Source of the DNA: Tannerella sp.
GTDB taxonomy: Bacteria; Bacteroidota; Bacteroidia; Bacteroidales; Tannerellaceae
Direction of reading: 5' to 3'
Assembly (NCBI GenBank): GCA_031277235.1
Contig: JAITMT010000554.1
Span: 1 to 30,295 of the forward strand
DNA length: 30,295 nt
Part shown: positions 25,198-30,295 of the stretch, one piece after another
Numbering within the stretch: the first letter of the stretch is position 1
Layout: each line of letters opens with the position of its first letter
Position numbers and translations under genes: made by a program
The notes under the pieces: model-generated
Told to the model about the DNA's origin: nothing
The model's database searches: none
The model's input: only the letters and a program-made list of their open reading frames with translations

Positions 25198-25458
25198 TCA
25201 CAATCCTATCATTTTCCAATACCCTCCTTTGTCATGCCCAACCCGCTCTATCACCCCTTGGGCTTTGAGTTTTTTGATATTCCAAAACACGCCATCTGTT
25301 GTAATTCCGATAATTTCCGCAATTTTATCCTGCGAAATTTGGGGATTATCCATAATTAATTTCAATATTTTCTCCGTAGTTTTCTCCGTAGTCGCAGTAA
25401 AAACAGTTACCTGAAAACCTTCGGATATGTTTGTAAATTCAGGTGTTAAATGCAGCAT
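25198..25458 (-). pseudogene. C-terminal remnant of an AlbA_2-type regulator gene (direct repeat copy B)
   Basis: The minus strand keeps an open frame for about 82 residues: PEFTNISEGFQVTVF (the last strand of the ATPase domain), a linker with TTEKTTEK, then a winged helix ending HDKGGYWKM. It aligns with residues from about 358 to the end of the protein at 1884-3350, so roughly three quarters of the gene is missing. Its 5' break coincides with the 3' end of hipA. A short open frame could begin at ATG 25458 inside hipA, so expression as a free winged-helix peptide is possible but unsupported. Bases 25233-25443 repeat 24397-24618. Confidence 0.87.
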
Positions 25459-26695
25459 TCATATAACTTTGTTCTTCGCGCGAAAGATCATATTTATTTG
25501 CTAATATCTGCCATTGAGAAACTGCAGCTTTTGTATTTGCAACAATATTTTCCACGGCGTCCTTGCTTATTCTGAAATAATGGGCAACATCTCTTAACAG
25601 ATTCAAATCAAGAGAGTTGTCGTATTCGGAAATATTGAGTTTCAGACCTGTACCTTTCGGATTGGGATTAATGTCAAATGCGGGCGATAATGTCCAACCG
25701 TTTTTTACAAGTAAAAAGCCATGATTACGCAAATGGTCGTCCGTGTTTTTTACGCAAACTGAAAACACAATTCTTCGGAACAATTCTTCCAGATCGGCAT
25801 TGACATCGGACCCGTTTCTAATGATAAATTCAACTATTTCGAGATAACTTACGTTTTCCTGAAAACTTGCTCCATCATTGTATCCGAGCAAAGTCATTGC
25901 CGAAGCAAAATGTATTCTGTCCGTATTCTCTCTGTCAAAACGTTTGGTGAGAAAAGTATGATGGTTGCCGTAAAACTTCCGGGCTGTTGCCTGCGCCGCA
26001 TTTATACCTGCTTTTCGGGCAAGTTCATTGACGATCATTTCCCATGCGCCAACGTCGAAGGTATCGTTTTTACTCGGAAATTTTGCAATGTAGAGATTGC
26101 CGTTGGTGTCTGCCACACTTGCTTTGGGTCGCGCTCCGCCCAAAGACGAACCGGGCGCAAGCAGCATATTCAGCCATTTCAAAACTTCAGAATCGTCTGT
26201 TATCAATTCGTTTTCAAGATTGTAACTGGCCTGTTCGAGTTCGCGGATAGAAGTAAAAGGTGGGGTTGTAAAATCCTCATTATAATTCTGAAAATCGCCG
26301 TTTTCTTCGGTTTTGAACCGCAAAGCGCCTGTACGGTGTTCGTCGAAAACTCCCAAAAGAAAGTCGGATTCCATCAAATTTTTTCGCGGACGGCTTTCAA
26401 GTTTTGCCAAAATGGTTTCCCGCCGTTCCATTAAAACACGTCCCCAGCGGTCGGGTGAAGAATCAAGAAAAACACCGAAATTGCTTTTTCCTTCCTTTAC
26501 ATATTGATAGCCTGCAAACAATTCCAAATCCGGATCAATTTTCTGGGCAAAAGAGGATTTAAGCCAGTTTTTATCGTATTCAAACAAAAAAATTTCTTTA
26601 CTCCGCAATGAAACACCATGTAAAATTCCCATTACCCGTGGTTGTTCCAAACCTTGCCAGTCGGCGTAAACCCCTATATCTTTTTTAGCGTCCAT
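25439..26695 (-). CDS. hipA: HipA-like Ser/Thr kinase toxin
   Basis: 418 residues, near the usual HipA length. Visible kinase marks: GSSLGGARPK at 182-191 (the loop that becomes phosphorylated in HipA), AKFPS at 204-208 with the likely ATP-binding Lys, RFDR at 252-255, the catalytic NTDDHLRN at 317-324, and the metal-binding AFDINP at 339-344. HipA toxins phosphorylate a translation target and cause dormancy; the target here is not known. The gene starts directly after the hipB stop. Its own stop TGA lies inside sequence shared with the AlbA_2 fragment copies, so its last residues may have been reset by recombination. Confidence 0.9.
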   Translation of the reverse strand: MDAKKDIGVYADWQGLEQPRVMGILHGVSLRSKEIFLFEYDKNWLKSSFAQKIDPDLELFAGYQYVKEGKSNFGVFLDSSPDRWGRVLMERRETILAKLESRPRKNLMESDFLLGVFDEHRTGALRFKTEENGDFQNYNEDFTTPPFTSIRELEQASYNLENELITDDSEVLKWLNMLLAPGSSLGGARPKASVADTNGNLYIAKFPSKNDTFDVGAWEMIVNELARKAGINAAQATARKFYGNHHTFLTKRFDRENTDRIHFASAMTLLGYNDGASFQENVSYLEIVEFIIRNGSDVNADLEELFRRIVFSVCVKNTDDHLRNHGFLLVKNGWTLSPAFDINPNPKGTGLKLNISEYDNSLDLNLLRDVAHYFRISKDAVENIVANTKAAVSQWQILANKYDLSREEQSYMNAAFNT

Positions 26696-26998
26696 TTACT
26701 TTTTCGGCGCCCGTTTTTTGGTTAAAATCTCAATGTCCTGTAATTTTCTGCCGAGTTCATCATCTTTTGCGACATTGAGAAGATCTTTTTCCAAACCGAG
26801 CACAAAAAGCGTTTGGGCATAAAAACCGAGCGAAACATTGGGCTGTCCTTTTTCTATTTGCCAAAGGGTGGAGCGTGAAATTCCCGCCCGCTCAGCCACC
26901 TGCTCAGCAGTGAGTTTGCGCCGCAGCCTGGCGAGTTTTATATTTTCTCCCAAAACGTCAAGCGTTTTTAGCAATGTCGGTAAAAGTTGATTTTTCAT
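26696..26998 (-). CDS. hipB: HipB-like HTH antitoxin/repressor
   Basis: 100 residues from ATG 26998. The longer frame from 27025 would start inside the -7 box, so it is rejected. A Cro/CI-type helix-turn-helix is clear: LARLRRKLTAEQVAERAGIS followed by RSTLWQIEKGQPNVSLGF at about 25-62. It should bind HipA and repress its own operon. The C-terminus is very basic (TKKRAPKK). The TAA stop directly abuts the hipA ATG. Confidence 0.88.
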   Translation of the reverse strand: MKNQLLPTLLKTLDVLGENIKLARLRRKLTAEQVAERAGISRSTLWQIEKGQPNVSLGFYAQTLFVLGLEKDLLNVAKDDELGRKLQDIEILTKKRAPKK

Positions 26999-27022
26999 TT
27001 CTATAACGTTTAATATTACGCA

Positions 27023-27054
27023 CAAAAATAATGTTTTTTGTTTAAAATACCAAA
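27023..27054 (-). promoter_or_regulatory. hipBA promoter, Bacteroidota consensus
   Basis: On the minus strand a TTTG at 27054-27051 is followed after 20 bases by TATTTTTG at 27030-27023, fitting TTTG-N19-21-TAnnTTTG. The hipB ATG is 25 bases downstream. A small palindrome, TAATATTA, between promoter and start could be part of an operator. This is the clearest promoter in the window and lies inside the glycan operon. Confidence 0.75.
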
Positions 27055-27145
27055 TGTTCTAAAAATTTTTCATTCTTTAATAAATCCAAACAGTTCATTA
27101 TTTTCCGAAATAGAAGATAATTTTTTGAGTAAAGCATTAATAAAC

Positions 27146-28288
27146 TCACATTATTTCTACTATCCTCTCACAAGCTCTGCCATCCCCGTAAGGATTGTGC
27201 GATTCTGCCATTTTGTTATAAATTTCGTTGTTGTTCAACAAGAGGTTCACGTTTTCAACAATCGTCTCCGCATCCGTTCCTACCAGTTTCACTGTCCCTG
27301 CCTCGACTGCTTCCGGTCTTTCTGTTGTATTACGCATTACCAGTACCGGTTTGCCCAGCGAAGGCGCTTCTTCCTGTACCCCGCCGCTATCCGTTAAAAT
27401 CAGACGGCAGTTTTGCATCAGATACACAAAAGGCAAATAATCCAAAGGTTTTATCAGGAAAATATTTTTGACGTCTGAAAGTAAGTCATATACCGGCTTT
27501 TGCACATTCGGATTCAAATGTACCGGATACACGATATCCATTTCAGGATGAGCAACGGCAATCTGTTTCAAGGCTTTACAGATATTCAAAAAACCTTCGC
27601 CGAAATTTTCACGGCGATGTCCGGTAACCAGTATGAAATTGACAATTGATAATTGACAATTGACAATGTTGGGGTAGCCTGAGTTTTTGATTTGTTGTTG
27701 CAGGTTCTGTTGCAGTGATGCATCATGGCTAATTTTATCTATAACCCAGTGTAAAGCGTCAATCACCGTATTGCCGGTAACAAAAATCTTGGCTTCGTCT
27801 ATTTTTTCCTGCAAGAGATTCCTTTGTGCCGCTTCGGTCGGTGCAAAACAATAGTCGCATAAGCGATCGGTCAATTGACGGTTCATCTCTTCGGGCCAGG
27901 GGGAATGCAGATTGTAAGTTCGCAATCCCGCCTCTACATGGGCTACTTTGATTTGCTGGTAGAAAGCGGCAACGGTAGTAGCCATTGAAGTCGTTGTATC
28001 GCCATGCACAAAGGTGATATCCGGTTGAAAATCTTTCAATACGTCCCGCATTCCCAACAGCACTTTCGAGGTAATATCGTACAAATCCTGATTCGGCGCC
28101 ATAATATTCAAATCATAATCCGGCTGAATATCAAATACTTCCAATACCGAGTCAAGCATTTGGCGATGTTGCCCTGTTACACAAACTTTGGTATCGAATT
28201 TTTCGGGATATTTTTGAAACTCTTTTACCAAAGGACACATTTTTATTGCCTCCGGACGGGTACCGAAAACTAACAGTATCTTCTTCAT
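27146..28288 (-). CDS. wecB: UDP-N-acetylglucosamine 2-epimerase (non-hydrolysing)
   Basis: 380 residues from ATG 28288. The start is chosen because it gives MKKILLVFGTRPEAIK and lies 4 bases after the wecC stop, with AGGA about 10 bases upstream. It interconverts UDP-GlcNAc and UDP-ManNAc in the cytosol. Motifs: GTRPEAIK 9-16, VHGDTTTS 94-101, VEAGLRT 118-124, PEEMNR 132-137, TGHRRENFGE 222-231, and later DSGGVQEEAPSLGKPVL and ERPEAVEAGT. Residues about 207-218 (NIVNCQLSIVNF) look like an in-frame insertion of a dispersed repeat just before TGHRR. The gene feeds WecC, and its 3' end is partly duplicated at 24211-24391. Confidence 0.93.
   Translation of the reverse strand: MKKILLVFGTRPEAIKMCPLVKEFQKYPEKFDTKVCVTGQHRQMLDSVLEVFDIQPDYDLNIMAPNQDLYDITSKVLLGMRDVLKDFQPDITFVHGDTTTSMATTVAAFYQQIKVAHVEAGLRTYNLHSPWPEEMNRQLTDRLCDYCFAPTEAAQRNLLQEKIDEAKIFVTGNTVIDALHWVIDKISHDASLQQNLQQQIKNSGYPNIVNCQLSIVNFILVTGHRRENFGEGFLNICKALKQIAVAHPEMDIVYPVHLNPNVQKPVYDLLSDVKNIFLIKPLDYLPFVYLMQNCRLILTDSGGVQEEAPSLGKPVLVMRNTTERPEAVEAGTVKLVGTDAETIVENVNLLLNNNEIYNKMAESHNPYGDGRACERIVEIM
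27636..27670. repeat. ATTGACAATTG-type repeat inserted in frame in wecB
   Basis: The plus strand reads aattgacaattgataatt and continues gacaattgacaatg: near-palindromic, iterated 7-8 base units. It encodes VNCQLSIVNF in WecB. I recall such TTGACAATTG repeats as common between genes of Bacteroidota; finding one inside a conserved enzyme gene is uncommon. Confidence 0.75.
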
Positions 28289-28292
28289 CTTT

Positions 28293-29498
28293 TTATTTCC
28301 TGATTCCACAGAAATCCAGTTCTGTTTTATTTTCCTGTTTTTCAATGTCTTTAAACAAAGTATGCGCTACCAGCCAGACCACAATATCAGCCTGACTGTA
28401 AGCCTCCTTACAATCCGTCAGTTTGAAAACCTTGTGTTGCCGGATGTTCGGTTCAACAATCAGAATATTGTCATTGTTATAGGACTGCATCACCTTTGTA
28501 GCGATATATTTTGCCGGCGATTCGCGCAAATCGTCAATATCCGGTTTGAATGCCAGTCCCATCATCGCAACAACCGGCTCTTTTCCTTTTTCTATTTTAT
28601 ATTTTAATATCTCATTTTCAATGCGTTCTGCACACCAAAACGATTTGTAATTGTTTATTTCCCTTGCTTTTGCAATGAGTTGAGATTCCATGGGAAACTC
28701 CGCCGTAATGAAATAAGGATCAACGGCTATGCAATGTCCGCCAACGCCGCAACCGGGCTGTAAAATATTGACGCGCGGATGTTTGTTTGCCAGACGGATC
28801 AGTTCCCAGACATTGATTCCCGCCTTTTCACAAATAACCGACAATTCATTGGCGAATGCTATCTGAACATCGCGGGAGGAATTTTCAGTCAGTTTGCACA
28901 ATTCTGCCGTTTTGGCGTTCGTTCCATGCAAAACTCCTTTGACAAACAGCGAATAAAATTCGATGGCTTTTTCGGTTGATTCATCATTAATTCCACCTAT
29001 AATACGGTCATTATGAACCAATTCATAGATAACATTACCGGGTAACACTCTTTCGGGACAGTAGGCAATAAAGATTTTGTCTCTTAATTCGGGACGTTCC
29101 GTAAAAATCAGATTCTTCATTTTATCCGTCGTTCCAACCGGCGAGGTTGATTCGATAACATACAAATCGCCTTCTTTCAGAAGCGGCAAAACCGCCTTTG
29201 TCGACACTTCAACGTAAGAAATATCCGGCTCGTGATTTCCGCCTTTGAAAGGCGTCGGAACGACGATGAAATAAGCATCGGATATCTCGGGTTTTGTCGA
29301 AGCTTTCAACAATCCCGATTTTACGGATTCCTGTAATAATTCCTCTATTCCGGGTTCGATAATATGCAATTCGCCGCGGTTTGTTTTATCCACAACCTCC
29401 TGATTAATATCTACGCCGTGAACCTCTATGCCGTGTTTGGCGGTAATAATAGCAGTGGGCAGTCCAATGTAGCCCAACCCCATAAAACATACTTTCAT
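28293..29498 (-). CDS. wecC: UDP-N-acetyl-D-mannosamine 6-dehydrogenase
   Basis: 401 residues, full length for the UDP-sugar 6-dehydrogenase family. Seen: NAD-binding GLGYIGLPTA at 7-16, substrate-side ESTSPVGTTD at 116-125, CPERVLPG at 147-154, the conserved Lys/Asn region CKLTENSSRD, and catalytic Cys256 in PGCGVGGHCIAVDPYF. It oxidises UDP-ManNAc to UDP-ManNAcA, giving the uronic acid for the glycan. WecB follows 4 bases later, completing the pathway. Upstream is toxin-antitoxin debris and I see no consensus promoter within 100 bases, so the operon may begin beyond the window. Confidence 0.93.
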   Translation of the reverse strand: MKVCFMGLGYIGLPTAIITAKHGIEVHGVDINQEVVDKTNRGELHIIEPGIEELLQESVKSGLLKASTKPEISDAYFIVVPTPFKGGNHEPDISYVEVSTKAVLPLLKEGDLYVIESTSPVGTTDKMKNLIFTERPELRDKIFIAYCPERVLPGNVIYELVHNDRIIGGINDESTEKAIEFYSLFVKGVLHGTNAKTAELCKLTENSSRDVQIAFANELSVICEKAGINVWELIRLANKHPRVNILQPGCGVGGHCIAVDPYFITAEFPMESQLIAKAREINNYKSFWCAERIENEILKYKIEKGKEPVVAMMGLAFKPDIDDLRESPAKYIATKVMQSYNNDNILIVEPNIRQHKVFKLTDCKEAYSQADIVVWLVAHTLFKDIEKQENKTELDFCGIRK

Positions 29499-29600
29499 TT
29501 TGTTCTTTTATCTAATTAATAATAAAGGAATAACATTCTGATAGATGTATTCAATTTCATTTTCCCCATAATTTTTCGTGCATTGTATGCTTCAAAAATT

Positions 29601-29690
29601 TCATTTTCCCCTATAAACATCTTTTCGATGCGCTATTTCGACGGCAAGTATAATCAATTTTTCGTCCTGAATCTGGCAAATCAAACAAAT
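29601..29690 (-). pseudogene. RelE-type toxin 3' fragment
   Basis: The minus strand encodes LICQIQDEKLIILAVEIAHR and then KDVYRGK before TGA, the last 27 residues of a RelE toxin as at 24632 and 30039. The rest of the gene is missing. At its 5' side it is fused out of frame to the start of a PIN toxin, within a shared TTTGATTTG. Confidence 0.85.
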
Positions 29691-29784
29691 AATCGCTGTT
29701 TAACAACAACTGTCCAATTCTGCCATTTGAATTTAACAAGGCACTAAAAACAATATTGGTATCAACAACAATTCGCTGTTTCAC
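29680..29784 (-). pseudogene. PIN-domain toxin 5' fragment
   Basis: From GTG 29784 the minus strand encodes KQRIVVDTNIVFSALLNSNG and RIGQLLLNSDYLFD, the start of a PIN-family ribonuclease toxin with the first catalytic Asp in VVDTNI. Its start overlaps the antitoxin stop as GTGA. After about 35 codons it runs into the RelE tail in another frame and ends soon after, so no active PIN domain can be made. Confidence 0.83.
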
Positions 29785-29990
29785 GATTCAACGACATATT
29801 TATCTTTATTCCGATCCCACCAGTTACGGTTAATTTCACGCGACAATACATCTACTTCATCTTGACTGACTTGATAGGAAGATGTTAATTCAACATAGCG
29901 CAGATAATCCACCATATCCTGTATTTGTCTGGTTTGTGCCGTTATCGGAAAACGAATTATGAATTCGTCGGAAGTTCTTTCTATGACCAT
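29781..29990 (-). CDS. Antitoxin-like protein of a broken PIN toxin module
   Basis: 69 residues from ATG 29990. It starts MVIERTSDEFIIRFPITAQT, as in small antitoxins placed before PIN toxins in Bacteroidota, and ends in an aromatic, charged segment INRNWWDRNKDKYVVES likely to cover the toxin's active site. Its stop overlaps the PIN start. Because the toxin is truncated, this is now an orphan antitoxin. The assignment rests on position and general character. Confidence 0.72.
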   Translation of the reverse strand: MVIERTSDEFIIRFPITAQTRQIQDMVDYLRYVELTSSYQVSQDEVDVLSREINRNWWDRNKDKYVVES

Positions 29991-30038
29991 ATTTTTTTCT
30001 TTTGTAATCAGTTTTTACATGTATTTGTTTCAAAACTC

Positions 30039-30295
30039 TCATTTTCCCTTATAAACATCTTTACGATGCGCTATTTCGACGGCGAGTACAATCAATTTTT
30101 CATCCTGAATCTGACAAATCAAACGGTAATCGCCAATTCTGTAACGCCACAATCCCTGCAAATTCCCTTTCAGCGACTTCCCGATTGAACGGGGATTTTC
30201 TATGCCCTCTAACTTGGCGTACATAAATTGCAAAATATCTTTTGCTACGCTTCTGTTCAATTTTTGCAGTTGCTTTTCAAATTTACCGCTGCGTT
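30039..30295 (-). CDS. RelE/ParE-superfamily toxin, 5' end beyond window
   Basis: The last 84 or so residues are visible and the frame stays open to the window edge (KFEKQLQKLNRSVAKDI), so the start lies outside. The core GLWRYRIGDYRLICQI and VLAVEIAHRKDVYKGK is nearly the same as in the toxin at 24632, whereas the N-terminal helices differ. Its antitoxin should lie just beyond 30295. Probably intact. Confidence 0.8.
   Translation of the reverse strand, partial: RSGKFEKQLQKLNRSVAKDILQFMYAKLEGIENPRSIGKSLKGNLQGLWRYRIGDYRLICQIQDEKLIVLAVEIAHRKDVYKGK

Noticed and set aside
26999..27025. Nine-residue N-terminal extension of HipB
   Set aside because: The extension would begin within the -7 promoter box; the ATG at 26998 fits the promoter distance and the family N-terminus.

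Overview
The window looks like Bacteroidota DNA, probably Bacteroidales. The evidence is two promoters of the Bacteroidota type (TAnnTTTG -7 box), few Shine-Dalgarno sites, and protein families typical of that phylum's surface-glycan loci. This is inferred from sequence alone, and I cannot name a genus. Every supported gene lies on the minus strand, so transcription runs from high to low coordinates.

The window is the greater part of a capsule or O-antigen type polysaccharide locus. In transcription order: (1) 30295-29500 is a graveyard of toxin-antitoxin pieces: a RelE-type toxin cut by the window edge, an antitoxin, and a PIN toxin start welded to a RelE tail. (2) 29498-27146 is wecC and wecB (UDP-ManNAc and UDP-ManNAcA supply). 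(3) 27054-24200 is an accessory island: hipBA with its own promoter, a RelE toxin-antitoxin pair between two copies of the 3' end of an AlbA_2/ATPase regulator gene, and a broken wecB tail. (4) 24158-11024 is a visibly AT-rich glycan cassette: Wzx-like flippase, four left-handed beta-helix acyltransferases, a heparinase II/III-like protein, three glycosyltransferases, an asparagine-synthase-like amidotransferase, a Wzy/O-antigen-ligase-like membrane protein and a PaaK/CapK-like adenylating enzyme. (5) 11019-10640 holds an 80-bp copy of the start of the next operon gene and a MITE-like element with clean target duplications. (6) 10637-1 is GC-richer: a second AlbA_2 regulator, a two-domain oxidoreductase, another heparinase-like protein, a WbuB-like glycosyltransferase, a PglD/NeuD acetyltransferase, another AlbA_2 regulator, a LegC-type aminotransferase and a 4,6-dehydratase cut by the window edge.

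Working together, WecB/WecC would supply UDP-ManNAcA. The dehydratase, aminotransferase and PglD would supply UDP-N,N'-diacetylbacillosamine or a close relative. Four glycosyltransferases build a repeat unit, several acyltransferases and the AsnB-like enzyme decorate it, and the flippase and Wzy-like protein export and polymerise it. No initiating sugar-phosphate transferase, Wza, Wzc or Wzz is visible here.

The most interesting part is the architecture. Both ends of the AT-rich cassette carry a truncated extra copy of the conserved gene on that side (wecB tail; oxidoreductase head). Both seams also abut an AlbA_2-family regulator, intact at one end and broken at the other. A further AlbA_2 gene sits between the bacillosamine genes. 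This suggests that regulator and toxin-antitoxin genes mark, and perhaps take part in, exchange points of a modular glycan locus.
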